64,000 bases of DNA from Pristionchus mayeri (Eukaryota; Nematoda; Chromadorea; Rhabditida; Neodiplogasteridae): positions 20,577,067 to 20,641,066 of the forward strand of contig BTRK01000002.1 in NCBI GenBank assembly GCA_036245805.1, given 5' to 3'. Of this stretch, positions 39,601-50,413 are shown in pieces. Under the pieces are notes generated by a model. It was given only the letters and a program-made list of their open reading frames with translations, ran no database searches and was not told where the DNA came from. The translations under genes and the position numbers were made by a program. Numbering within the stretch: position 1 is the stretch's first letter; each line of letters opens with the position of its first letter.

Positions 39601-42295
39601 TTCCCAGTAAATCGGGCCATCCACTCCCCACCAGACATAGAGCAAGATTTTCTTGGGGTGAAGGTCAGGCTTTGCGACGTCCTGTGGGGTCTCATTGGCA
39701 TCCACCCACTGTGCCCTCCTATGGTGATTCTCATAGTAGACCCACTTCTCGTCCCCTGTTATGAGATGGTCCAACCATCGATCTCCAGCGTGAAGAGTGA
39801 GTAGAGAAAGGGAATCGTCAACTCGGTGGTCAAGCTGGTCTTGGGTCAATTCGTGGGGTATGAAACGGCCTAGCTTCTTCTTCTTGCTAATGGAGACCAA
39901 ACCATTTACGATGGTGCCTTGCGATACCCCAAGTGTGGCTGCCATGTCGCGGGTGCTTTGGAAGGGATCCGATTCCACTATGATCCGTAGTGCATTCAAA
40001 TCCAGCTCGGGTGGCCTCCCAGACCGGTCACGATCATCCATGGAAAAGTCCCCCTTCTCGAAGCGTTGGTACCAATTGCGTATGGTCTGGTAGTGAGGGA
40101 CATATGACTCGTAGACTTCAGCCAACTGACGTTCCGATTCCTTCATTGTAGTGTGAGAGAGGAATACGAATAACAGAACGTTGCGGATGTGCAAGGCCGT
40201 GGGAACAAACATCGTGGTCTTACTAGTGGCAGAATGAAAGGCGTGGAATGGGGAGTTGTTGATCACAAAGTCCCTTTGTCATGTGTTATTCACTAGAGGC
40301 GAGGGAACACCAAAGGTCTCCTGCACTGAGCAGTGATCGAGCAAAACAGTTTATAAAGACTTTCTGTTCAACCTAATAGATCAAGGGTTCGGGAATGAGA
40401 TGTACTCTGGTTCAAAAATTTCAATTTTTGAATTTTGCCGTTTAGCGATGGATCTGATCGATTCATATCTCTAAAAATTCACAATATTCACTTGAGTGCA
40501 CCTACCAAGTTTCATCAGAATCGGACGAAAACTCGACGTGAAATCATCAATTTTCGATTAATATTATTTTTAGATATTTCAGATATGGTGGTATTGACAC
40601 TTTTTATTAGCTTGATTTGTAGCTATCACTGATTACTGTTTACTATAAAATTTTGAGCGAAAAATAAAAATACATGTCTGGCGAAATTTTCGAAAAACCG
40701 AAAAAAAGTCATTTCGTAATAAAGTTTCAGGCTACCGTATCCTCTCATGAGAATACTTCGCAAATCGGCGAACATTGATGTATTTTTGAATCATTTGGAA
40801 TTTGAATGTTTCAGTGCTGAACCTAACTGGCACATAACAAATAACAACTGAAATCATTCGATAATGTGCTGAAATCGGCCAGAGGTGTGACACTTGTGTA
40901 ATGGTGCATTTTACAAATTGCAGTAATTGACCGCTATCACTTCAAATGTAATCGTAATTTCGATACAAGTATTGACTATAGTTCATGAACGTTTGCGAGA
41001 AAACTACATGGGCAATAAGTTCAGGCAATTTGTAAAATACACCATTACACAAGTGTCACCTCTGGTCGATTTCAACTCATTAGCGAATGATTTCAGTTGT
41101 TCTCTGTTATGTGCCAGTTAGGTTCAGCACTGAAACATTCAAATTCCAAATGATTCAAAAATGCATCAATGTTCGCCGATTTGCGAAGTATTCTCATGAG
41201 AGGATACGGTAGCCTGAAACTTTATTACGAACTGACTTTTTTCGGTTTTTCGAAAATTTCGCCAGACATGTATTTTTATTTTTCGCTCAAAATTTTATAG
41301 TAAACAGTAATCAGTGAGAGCTACAAATCAAGCTAATAAAAAGTGTCAATACCACCATATCTGAAATAGCTAAAAATAATATTAATCGAAAATTGATGTT
41401 TTCACGTCGAGTTTTCATCCGATTCTGATGAAACTTGGTAGGTGCACTCAAGTGAATATTGTGAATTTTTAGAGATATGAATCGATCAGATCCATCGCGA
41501 AACGGCAAAATTCGAAAATTGAAATTTTTGAACCAGAGTACATCTCATTCCCGAACTCTTGATCTAGAACAGTAAATATGCCACATCTGAGTAGTACTCA
41601 CCGAGTACTACATGTGTATACATTTTGGAGGGATTTAATTTTTTGCTAATGCCAAGCATATGTTTACCTACTCAAAGAGCCTCTCATATATATTTCATAT
41701 TTTATTTCTAAGAATAAAAACACTCGATTTTAATGGTAAACGATTCCTATTCCACTAAAAAACAATATACAGAAACTAAAAATAAAATAAACAAAAGGGA
41801 AACCGTGAAATGTATCAGTTGGCTGAAAACCGGTGACCATTTGAATGCAAAACCGGAAAGAAGATTAATTACCTGCTGGTCACTATGCGGCTTTTGTGGG
41901 TCAGACCTTTGATAGCCTCGTTTGCCAATAAAATCGAGTGTTCTTATTCTTATAAATAAATTATGAAATATATATGGTTTGAACGGCCAGGAAGTGCTGA
42001 ACCCGAATATCATACTCTCGATTCATAAAATTCACTTTCCGAGTCAGGAGTCGGCCATGGGTCACCATGGGTCACCCGGGGTCACCCCGAGTCACCCCGG
42101 GTTACTCCGGGTGACGTATGTTCTCGGTGGGACGCAACAGGACTGTATTAATTGATTGAGATTTACAGTATCCATTTTCCTTACGCTGTATTCCTTACAC
42201 TCTTAAAATGATTATCCTACCTCAACTAAAGGTCCTTTCTTCATTTTTCGACATTGTGCAAAAGCGAATAGGAGAAAGAAGAGCAGGAGATTCAT
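36662..42295 (-). CDS. Phospholipase B-like protein (PLBD, lysosomal Ntn-hydrolase)
   Basis: Exon 1 (42221-42295) encodes a signal peptide, MNLLLFFLLFAFAQC. After a 3.4-kb intron come 38654-38772, 38530-38609, 38308-38474, 38163-38263, 38020-38119, 37831-37972, 37650-37786, 37527-37607, 37404-37486, 37285-37360 and further exons to 36662, all in phase. Family marks: NAINSTGWASVDIE, AYAAGFLEG, YCERAFDFLVRQLEFMRLW, DPYWKQ, then GHCSALVK, whose Cys is the expected autocatalytic N-terminal nucleophile, FAHTTWDSLSSLLR, SGTYNNQWIIVDYNKF, ALEYADMSSHLDKHGFWSSY and, near the end, THETLPPFDWTTSDLRD. The protein would be a secreted/lysosomal amidase or lipase. Several acceptors are purine-rich (TTGAG). 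Intron 1 holds fold-back, mariner and MITE insertions. Confidence 0.9.
39126..40376 (-). mobile_element. Intact mariner element, 1251 bp, TA duplication
   Basis: Perfect terminal inverted repeats of about 28 bases (TTAGGTTGAACAGAAAGTCT at each end, inverted) flanked by TA. Contains one uninterrupted transposase frame on the minus strand. Removing it rejoins the fold-back arm exactly at a TA, giving the order of insertion. Confidence 0.95.
39196..40266 (-). CDS. Mariner transposase (DD34D), apparently intact
   Basis: 356 codons without stop or frameshift. It catalyses cut-and-paste transposition of the surrounding element. The N-terminal helix-turn-helix region carries YESYVPHYQTIRNWYQRFEK and GRPPELDLNALR. 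Catalytic acids are seen in LITGDEKWVYYENH, YQHDNARPHVA and YSPDLAPSDYWLF, the last two with mariner DD34D spacing. The length matches full-size mariner transposases (about 345 residues). The start could be a later Met (MFVPTALHIRN at about codon 19 is the family-like N-terminus). An intact frame and perfect TIRs suggest recent arrival or activity. Confidence 0.95.
   Translation of the reverse strand: MINNSPFHAFHSATSKTTMFVPTALHIRNVLLFVFLSHTTMKESERQLAEVYESYVPHYQTIRNWYQRFEKGDFSMDDRDRSGRPPELDLNALRIIVESDPFQSTRDMAATLGVSQGTIVNGLVSISKKKKLGRFIPHELTQDQLDHRVDDSLSLLTLHAGDRWLDHLITGDEKWVYYENHHRRAQWVDANETPQDVAKPDLHPKKILLYVWWGVDGPIYWELLPERRTITGDVYTKQRQNLKKKVAQSPLNDKKAYYQHDNARPHVARQVKQELSKYGWMILRHPPYSPDLAPSDYWLFSDLTRHFDQRSFTSRGAIEAALKQYFNSRRDGFYKEGIHKLPERWRFVVDSNGAYV
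41690..41975. mobile_element. Small MITE nested in the fold-back right arm
   Basis: Present only in the right arm. Ends are inverted: TATATTTCATATTTTATTTC then AAGAATAAAAACACTCGATT on the left, and AATCGAGTGTTCTTATTCTT with ATAAATTATGAAATATATA on the right. TIR about 55 bases, no transposase. The left arm shows the uninterrupted site at CCATATGAGAGACT. Confidence 0.75.
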
Positions 42296-42450
42296 TGACG
42301 GAGAGAGGGGATGGGGTCAGAAGGGATGAGTGGAGAATGGAGGGGGACTGATAACCAATCCAGTGATAGAGACCACTCTCTCTACATAAACACTCCTTTC
42401 TTCGACTCTCTCCTTCCTATTCAAAACCTTCGCGAGATAAATATTCTGAA

Positions 42451-42830
42451 ATGAATGAATTGATTGAATGGATGGAAGTCTTTTCTGTCTTCGTCGTCGT
42501 TCTTCTCACTCCTCACTTCATTCTCTCCTTTTCGTCCCAATTTCATCCTTTCCCTGCACTCTTCCAACTTAATGAGGACGGAGAAAGTAGACAAGTAAAT
42601 GAAGGAGGGAAGGAGATTTATATCGAGACGCCACTACCACACCATCTGGGTCAGTATCCCTCCATCTGAATAATGGAGGAGACGAGAAAACTGGTGTCAC
42701 AACATACCAAGGAGGAAATAAAAGATTCGGAAATGGCTCAGCAAGTATTATACAAGAGATTGATTCCATCCCCTCTGTGTTTACTAATTATTATCCATTG
42801 AAAATGATTGGATTTCATCTATTCGGTTAA
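42451..42830 (+). CDS. Small secreted protein, unknown
   Basis: Exon 42451-42649 and exon 42679-42830 keep frame only if a 29-base intron (GTCAGTATCC...ATGGAG) is removed. The product is about 116 residues: MNELIEWMEVFSVFVVVLLT is a signal sequence (Met at codon 8 may be the real start), then LSFSSQFHPFPALFQLNED, and after the junction GDEKTGVTTYQGGNKRFGNG and FTNYYPLKMIGFHLFG. No cysteine pattern or known domain. The very short intron makes the junction doubtful; without it the first frame stops at 42669. It lies 156 bases upstream of the PLBD start on the other strand, a divergent pair. Confidence 0.4.
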
Positions 42831-42975
42831 TTGTAAATAGGGACGGAAGTGTGATATTCGAAGGGAAACTCTCTTTTTCGCAAGAAAGGTCAGAATAGTG
42901 TCACTTTCGATGGAGGGAGGGATGACCTAGAATGGTGCTTCATAAGGGGGAGGATGGATTGACTGAGAGTCAGTA

Positions 42976-43715
42976 ATGATCCTCCCTCTCCTTCTCCTCT
43001 CTTCTCTCGTTCTCGTCTCTTCTGAGACTCCCAATGACAAGCTGAAGTCTTGCTGTGCCACCATCAAGGTTCCTTCCCTCTCTTCCCTCTCCTCATTTAC
43101 CCTGTACTCCTTACCGTAATCCTTCTCAGCACGGTGACAAGGATTGCATCGATCGATTCTGCGACTTCAACTCGATCTCTCAGACGAACGTGAGCACCCC
43201 CCCCCCTCCCCCCTCCTCCCTCCTCCTTCTTCCCCCCTCCTCCTACATGAATCTCCCCTCCTTCAGATTCTCAACTACCTCTCAACTTGCTCTGACAAGG
43301 GAGGAACCGTCGGAATGATGTAAGCAAACAATTATTATATTGAACTGAGACACACAACGATGGAAGCCTCGTTTTTCTCGCTCACAACGGGCACTTTCCA
43401 TTTCTCAATTCCATTTTGAATAATGCATTTGACTGTAGGTGGGATTGTGCATCTCTCCGTCACGATCACTCTGAATGCTGCAAGGTAAGATCACTCTGAC
43501 CTACCCCCATCCCCTCTCTCCTTTATCCTACTCTACTTGTGCATCCTCAGGCGAAGGGAGTCGAAGGGAAGTGTCTGGAGTACTGCGCTGCCCAAGATGG
43601 AGTCCCCACCAACTACCTCGACTATCTCTTCTGCACTGAGTCATTCAATGAGATCAGAGACTGCTTCCATGATCATATGGACAAGAATGCCGCTTTCTCC
43701 CACAAGAAGAACTGA
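42976..43715 (+). CDS. DB-module secreted protein 1
   Basis: Five exons, 42976-43068, 43130-43189, 43267-43319, 43439-43484 and 43551-43715, join in phase and give about 138 residues. MILPLLLLSSLVLVSS is the signal peptide. The mature part is one DB module (Pfam DB), a nematode extracellular domain with paired cysteines: KLKSCCATIK, DKDCIDRFCDFNSIS, STCSDKGGTVGMMWDCASL, RHDHSECCK, GKCLEYCAAQDGVPTNYLDY and IRDCFHDHM. The molecular role of the domain is unknown; it is usual in secreted or membrane-linked nematode proteins. A related gene follows at 44115, so the two form a tandem pair. Confidence 0.85.
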
Positions 43716-44114
43716 ACGAGTACTTCCCTCCCCCCCTCCTCTGCCTCACGAGTAATAAACGAATTAACGTATGAAATAAATTATAATCACACCATTCATT
43801 CAATATCTTAAAATGCGAATGTAAACTATAGTTGATAGGAGGTCCTTCCCCTTTGGTTGGCACAAGAGAGAGGATAAATCTCGTTGGGGATGAGAACTTG
43901 AAATGGGGAAGGCAGCTATTATTCGTGGGCATTCCCGAGAGAGCGACGAACGAAGAGTCGTTTCTCTTCTCTTTCCCATTCTCTTCCTCTCACATTCAAT
44001 TCTCTTTTTACTTGCCCCCAGAGGACGAATCGATCCGGTTCGTATTGATACTCACTCAATCCATCCCTTGATCTACCTTCCATTCCTCTCCCGATCAACT
44101 TCTCCTCCTTCCAG

Positions 44115-45025
44115 ATGATTCCATTCCTCTTCCTCTTCCTCTCTTTTCTCTCACTTTCATATCAGCAACAGCCATGGAACAACTGGAACCCATTCGCTCA
44201 ATGGGCTCAACCAGGTCCATCCTTCGTCTCCATCCATCTTTGCCATTACAGAATTCATTAATACTCATTCCATAAGTGACAAGTAGTGTTCATGCGAATT
44301 AGCTTATGCTGATGAAGGAGTAGGTACACTATTATTCCCTTATAGCCAACAATTTCCAAAGTGGACAACAACAGTTCAATGGAGGAAATCCCGAAGAGAG
44401 AAGAAGAGCCAGTGCTATCGCAATGTGGGACGCAATTCGTTACTGTATCAGTTACCGTAATCATCTCGCAGCTACGGTATTCCGGGACAGAGGAATGCAA
44501 ATCAGAAGTTGCGTACGTGCTGTCGTCAGCTGAAGAGTGCGGATATTGAATGCAGGAGGAAGTACTGCGACTTCGATGCCATCTCATCCAATCAGGCAGA
44601 GACTTCCCCCACTCATGAGACTCCCCCTCCCTTACAGGTACTACAGTACCTAGCACAGTGTGTCTCCAAGGGTCCGACGGTGGGGCAGATGTGGGACTGT
44701 GTGAGTGAATGCGCAGTCTCCCAGAGTACTCTCTCCCATTCAGGCTTCCTCTCGAGCTGATCACAGAGAGTGCTGCTCCAGACAGGGAGTGAGTCCTCCC
44801 CCCCCCCCTCTCTCTCCTCTTTCCACTCAGGTCATCCCTGCCTGCATGGCCTACTGCGAGACAACGAAGGGAGTTCCCACTGACTACCTCAAATACGCAG
44901 TGTGCATCGGTCAATTCGACAAGGTACCGTATACCCCTCTCATCTACAGTACTTCCCTCTTCCAGATCCGTCTGTGCTTCCGTGAACATTTGGAGACTCA
45001 TCCGAACATCAATGGAGAATCCTAA
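44115..45025 (+). CDS. DB-module secreted protein 2
   Basis: The ATG sits directly behind TTCCAG, a likely trans-splice site. Exon 1 is 44115-44214 with signal peptide [16 protein letters not shown] followed by [17 protein letters not shown]. The DB module follows: [85 protein letters not shown] and [14 protein letters not shown], stop at 45025. The exon ending SSNQ joins the next through a GC-AG intron (CAG/GCAGAG to TTACAG). Joining the second exon ([18 protein letters not shown]) to KLRTCC in frame would need a 29-base intron at about 44478-44506. Same family and order of cysteines as the gene upstream; 43716-44114 between them holds no other gene. Confidence 0.75.
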
Positions 45026-46080
45026 CTGCATCAAGATATTCTCTCTCTCGTATCTCTCATTCTCTAGTCTTCATTTACTTCATTCGTGGTCATTCAATTT
45101 ATATCTAATCAAGTCTCCTTCCATACCCTGTTGATAAATGAATATTCTTATTACTGTAGAAAAAATATCGTAGCGCACGGCCCCGGAGAAAATGCATAAG
45201 GAAAATTGAAACATACGCAGCAGAGCTGTGCGGCAAGATCCTTTTTCGCCAAACGGCAAAACGGCATATGACAAATTCGATGTTAAAGTATACTTTTTGC
45301 AATTCTTAAAAGTTTCGATAAAAATATTCAATCCGAAAACTAACTGCGTGAAGCTTAGAATCTTGTTTAAAGATGTTTTGGAATCGATACAAAAAATTCG
45401 AGGTAAAAATGATGTCCGTCCGTCTGACGGTGACGCTTTCAAATATGAACATCTCGACATCATAGGTCGTTGACCGTTGCATCCCAGAGAAGAGCCATTT
45501 CAAGATTTGACCATTGACCTTTTTTGCTTTTTTGAGCATATTTGTGTTATTTAAAAATTAAGATAAATGATATTGTACAGTATATAATTTATGAAAACAA
45601 ATCGATAAAATATTGATTATCGCGAAGTGATGAAGGCACAGGTTACTGTAATTAATATCGTCTATCGTTCCAGTTAATTTGCAAAGCCTGCCACGGCGTT
45701 TCACGGTACCTCCTTGCACACAGTGAAAATGAGCGAGTTAAGATACAGTACACTGACTGATCGTCAGGAACTTTCGCTTCGCTTATAAAAAGCCCATTTA
45801 TACAGTAGTGAAATTCAAAAAATATCGTAGTTTTAATTGCACTAACACATACGTACAATATCACTAACTGAATTTTCAATTTTCATTTTTTTTTTCTAAC
45901 GATTTTGTATACATTTATTTTAAATTGTTCAGAGATTAAAAATCTCAGTTAATCTTTTAAATCACTTAGAGATTAAAAGTCCGCGTTTGAAACTGCCTTC
46001 GATCGAAATAATCTAAACCACACGAACAGGCCTGGTTGATTCAATGCTTTTGTCTGAGGATGTTTATGAAGAGCGGGATT
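45026..46080. other. Intergenic, AT-rich, no gene seen
   Basis: Open frames on both strands are short, lack splice support and have no recognisable protein features. Several TACTGTA and TACAGTA words occur. Just beyond lies the fold-back repeat at 46085. Confidence 0.4.
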
Positions 46081-46084
46081 AGCG

Positions 46085-47500
46085 GCATGCAACCATTCGT
46101 GTCCACGCCAGCGGCGAGTTCTGACCAACCCTTCGGTACCTAAGGGTGGGGTTCATGGAGGTTTTGACCAACCCTGCGGGTCTGGGGTAATGTCGGACAA
46201 AGCTCAGATATTATGATATCCCACGTTATCTACAGCAACCCAGCATGCATAATTCAACTACCGTAATCCTCGTTACCGTAATCTGGTTACGGTATCTTTG
46301 CAAATAGATGAATTTGCTCGTTTCATTACATGGTAAAGATCGAATGGTTATCGTTGAGCATGAATGGGATTATGGTAGGCCACCTACAGTATCTACAGTA
46401 CCAATGAGGACATGATTTCAATAGTGATATCGACAACTGTTTTTTTGAAAATCGATTCCAAAATTTATTTCTTTTTGTAAAATGTTATTCCGTTAGTCTC
46501 GCTTTTTTTACTAAACCCTGCTGGGTCTGACCAACCATGCGGATTTTGACCAACCTTGCGGATTCTGACCAACCTTTCGGATTCTGACCAACCTTTCCGA
46601 TTCTGACCAACCCTGCTTATCCTAACCAACCCTGCGCATCCTGGCCAACCCTGCGGATGTGTCCCTCATATGAGGGCACAGCCAAGGGCCCTTCGAACAT
46701 AAAAAAAACCGCCCGACGGCCCACGATCTATTTTATTGTTTACAAAGAGCCCAGAGTAGAGTCAGAAAATTTTGACGGCTCTTAAGATAGTCCGATGGCT
46801 CTTAAAAAATTCTGACGGCAATCTGAAATTTTTTTCCATCGCTCAGAAAATTCCTACGGCCCTCAAACAATTCTGACAGCTCTTAGAGTCTTCAGACGGC
46901 CCTCAGAAAATTTCGAAGATATCCCTGAGGTCCGTCTGAGGTCTAAAAAAACCATCAGAATTTTTCGAGGGTCTCCGGCTGGTTCCTGAATATTTGGATG
47001 GCCGTTAGAATTTTCTAAAGTCCATCGGAATTTTCTGAGGAACGCTGACCATCAGAAACACATTACGGTAATTCTGATTATATTGTGAGAAAATAAACGA
47101 TAAAGTAGTAGTAATACTGCTGGCACAAACAACGGATTTTTAGAACCTATTTTCTAAAAAATCAGTTGTCGATATCACTATTGAAATCATGCCATCATTG
47201 GTACAGATACTGTAGGTGGACCGTAAGGCCATTCATCCTCAATGACAACTGTTCGATCTCTATCGTGCAATAAAAAGCTCAAATACCTCGTTTTGCATAG
47301 CTGCAGTAACTAGATTACGGTAATTTCGGTTACGGTAGTCGAATGATGTACGATGGGTTACTGTAGATAACGTGGGGTATCATATCTGAGCTTTGTCCGA
47401 CATTACCCCAGACCCGCAGGGTTGCCAAAATCCATGACCCCCCACCCTTACGTCTCGCAGGGTTAGTCAGAGGTGCCGCCATAGCTGGACACGTATGCAT
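46085..47500. repeat. Fold-back repeat with internal tandem repeats
   Basis: The left arm (46085-46450: CTGGGGTAATGTCGGACAAA, GATATCCCACGTTATCTACA) is mirrored at 47165-47490 (TGTAGATAACGTGGGGTATC, TTTGTCCGACATTACCCCAG). The interior has about ten diverged copies of a CTGACCAACCxTGCGGAT unit (46525-46660). It also has many ATTCTGACGGC/CTCAGAAAATTC words (46760-47050). No coding frame. Lies between the DB-module pair and misc-1. Confidence 0.8.
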
Positions 47501-48275
47501 GCAGCTGATATACAAAAAAAGTTATTTTCCTATATTTTAGGCTACTAAAACAAAAACAAGCAACAAGCACTCTTTTGGTTGAGTAGAAAAAATGAATAAA
47601 AATGGAGAATTGCGTCCGTCTTTTCCGTGGTTCCATGCTAATGATATTAATATAGATACAACATCATTTCCAGTTAGCAGTTGCCACCGGGAAATGTAAA
47701 TGAATATAATAAAAGAAATGGCGTTCTGATTGACAAAATACTGTATGTAAAAAGTAATTTAAATAAAGCGGGTAAATTCCCTGAGAGCAGCACACTAAAC
47801 AATGGAAGTGCATCATTTGGGATTTTGCCAAGTTTCAATGTCGACCACTTCACGAGGCGAGATTTTTGTTCATGGCTGAAACGCCGTGGCCTGCCACTTT
47901 GTTGATTCAGTATTTATACTAGTTTAGAGTATTCTTTGGCGTTATTTATGGTTCGTTGCATTGAATACATTCGGGATTAATCAAAATAACGTCATTTTGG
48001 GGTGTGCGGGAAATGCAAACTACAATGTATCCTATTCTCTCATATTGACATGTGTATCGATCATATTTTCAATGTATTCTGCTCACCTTTCCTTTCATTT
48101 CATTCCTTTCTTTTTCTATCAGCGGGTTCGCTATGCCGCCTATCGACCAAAAGTTAGCCACTTTGGTTGTTTACCACTTTCATTGCAATGCGCGAGGGCC
48201 GTTCAACTCGTGATTAGCCTAGTCTTTACTGTTTATTTTTTTCCCTTTCTTCCAGAGTTAACGAATTACAGAATT

Positions 48276-49963
48276 ATGACAGGAGACACGGCACACATCC
48301 CAAATGGTGTCAAGTTTCTCTTCGGAGGTACCGCTGGGTAAGTTCTACCCTTTTATTCAAGAATAAATATAATTTCAATAAATTATGTACAGGATGGGTG
48401 CTACTCTTGTGGTGCAACCTCTCGATCTTGTCAAAAACCGAATGCAGCTTTCCGGTACCATTACTTACTATTATATTTTTGAATTCTTCACAAGTATATA
48501 AATACGCATGGCTCTTTGAGGAACCAGTGGGAAGAGGGAGTATAGAAGTTCGTTCCACGCTCTCACATCCATCATAAAGAACGAAGGAGTACGAACAGTT
48601 TATACTGGATTGAGTGCTGGTCTCCTACGGTATCTAAACACCTAGCGTCACTCGAATTTATGTTATTTACAGTCAAGCATCTTACACGACAGTTCGTCTC
48701 GGTATTTACACATGGCTCTTCGAGAAGTTCTCTTCGTGAGTCTAAGCATTGGTGAGTATTGTGGATGAGGTGTGTTGAGTGAGCACCATTCGCCCTCCTT
48801 CGTCAAGAAAGCATCGATTGCCATGACTGCTGGAGCTGTCGGAGCTTTCGCTGGTACCGAATTTCACCATTATACATTACCATTCGAGGGTGCATTCGAG
48901 GCCATTGGGAGAATCGCCTAATTAAGAAACTATTAAACGGAGTGATCAGGAACGCCGGCTGAGATAGTGTTGATCCGGATGACTGGAGATGGTCGATTGC
49001 CCCCCGAGCAGAGAAGGAACTACAAGAATGCATTCGAGGCCATTGGGAGAATCGCCCGCGAGGAGGGAATCACCACTCTGTGGAGGGTGCAGATACACTC
49101 CTCCTTACAGAGATATTCATTCATCCATTCCAGGGATGTGTGCCTACCGTAATGCGAGCAATGGTAGTCAATGCGGCGCAACTCGCAACTTACTCACAGG
49201 TTGTTTATTTTTATAACTAACTGTTTAAGCATATTATGTTTCGGCTTGGAAACTGTTGTTTGTGGGAAGACGAGGCAATTGTCAGGCTAAAGAGAGTCTC
49301 TCCTCTTCTGGTCTTCTCCCTCAAGGAATCGCCGTCCACTTCGCTGCTTCGATGATCTCTGGATTCAACACTGCCTTCGTCAGCATGCCTGTCGATATCG
49401 CCAAGACGAGGTATCTCCCCCCTTCTCAAACGTAGGCACCATTACCGATAGCAGCGATACCCTCCCCGTTTAGATAGCGCTTTCTACAAGTTGAGGGTTC
49501 CAGTTCCCTTAAACCCTGCCGGTTTGGTGGCTGAAATAGTGGCGCCCTCCCGGGTTTTCATACTCTGTAGCGATCCCTGCCCACATATGCCCCTTCCTCC
49601 CCTCTCCTGATTCATTCCCTCTCCAGGATACAGTCGATGCGAATCATCGATGGCAAGCCAGAGTACAAGAATGCAGGAGACGTCATTCTCAAGGTCGAAT
49701 TGAGAGTAGTAGCAGTTAGCTAATTGGGTATCAGGTGATCAAGAACGAAGGTATCTTTGCCCTGTGGAAGGGATTCACTCCGTGCTACATGAGAATCGGG
49801 CCGCATACCGTGCTGACCTTCATCATCCTCGAACAGGTACTCCCCCCTCCCTCCCCCCCCCCCTCTCTCCTCCCCTCATTCGACGGAGATGAAACGTGCC
49901 ATTCAGATGAACGGCGCCTACTACAAGTTTGTGTTGGGAGTCGAACCGAAGAGTGGATTGTAA
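48276..49963 (+). CDS. misc-1: Mitochondrial 2-oxoglutarate/malate carrier
   Basis: Ten or so exons join in phase: 48276-48337, 48393-48454, 48521-48629, 48673-48735, 48780-48853, 48950-49086, 49134-49199, 49286-49410, 49627-49693, 49735-49836 and 49907-49963. This is an SLC25 carrier of the inner membrane exchanging 2-oxoglutarate for malate. Three carrier signatures are seen: QPLDLVKNRMQLSG, GTPAEIVLIRMTGDGRLPPE and MPVDIAKTRIQSMRIIDGKP. The N-terminal IPNGVKFLFGGTAG/MGATLVVQ and IGPHTVLTFIILEQMNGAYY segments match the C. elegans MISC-1/SLC25A11 type as I recall it. Length about 300 residues is normal. Intron 5 contains a 28-base copy of downstream exon sequence. Three acceptors are purine-rich. 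mrpl-41 follows 450 bases later on the same strand. Confidence 0.95.
48891..48918 (+). repeat. 28-bp copy of misc-1 exon sequence inside its intron
   Basis: TGCATTCGAGGCCATTGGGA and the next eight bases are identical to 49029-49056 in the following exon. The copy lies in the intron 48854-48949, in the same orientation, and is followed at once by a stop in the matching frame. Confidence 0.9.
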
Positions 49964-50413
49964 TGGAAGAAATAAATAGATGAGAGTGCGTTCTCAAGTC
50001 ATCACTGCCCTCCACCATTCCTAAAATATAAACTGTACGGTATTAGAATAGCAATAGCTCTCACTTAGAGCGCAGATTACGGTAGAACAGATGTATTACG
50101 GTAGAATCGTTCTTAGATGCAACGTTTCCATTTATTACATAGTTAACTGTCCACAATTGATATACACATGTTCTTGTCACAATACCAATAAAGATTTTTT
50201 AAAATAAAACTAATCTGAATGCGAGTTTGAAAATGGGTTGAATTCCCGCAAATTTACCTGGAAATATATGTTTGTCGATTGTATTCTGTATCTACTATCC
50301 CGGTTGTCCCCGCCACTCTCTCTCTCGTTCGCCCTAGTGACGGATTTAGCAATCCAGACAGAATCGAACACAGACACTGCGCTTTATATATTGTATATAT
50401 ATCCATTCCAGTG

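Larger units (their letters stand above)
38819..42146. mobile_element. Large fold-back element with arms over 800 bp
   Basis: The ends mirror each other: ACAGTCCTGTTGTGTCCCAC at the left and GTGGGACGCAACAGGACTGT at the right. The arms pair all the way inward (GGCCGACTCCTGACTCGG with CCGAGTCAGGAGTCGGCC; AGTACTCGGTGAGTACTACT with AGTAGTACTCACCGAGTACT) to a loop near 40930-41030. The left arm is split by the mariner at 39126-40376 and the right arm by a small element at about 41690-41975. No coding frame of its own. Sits within intron 1 of the PLBD gene. Confidence 0.9.

Noticed and set aside
39250..39804. Plus-strand 184-codon frame
   Set aside because: Antisense shadow of the mariner transposase.
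46520..46670. CRISPR-like array
   Set aside because: The CTGACCAACC units are contiguous and diverged, without spacers, inside a eukaryotic fold-back repeat.
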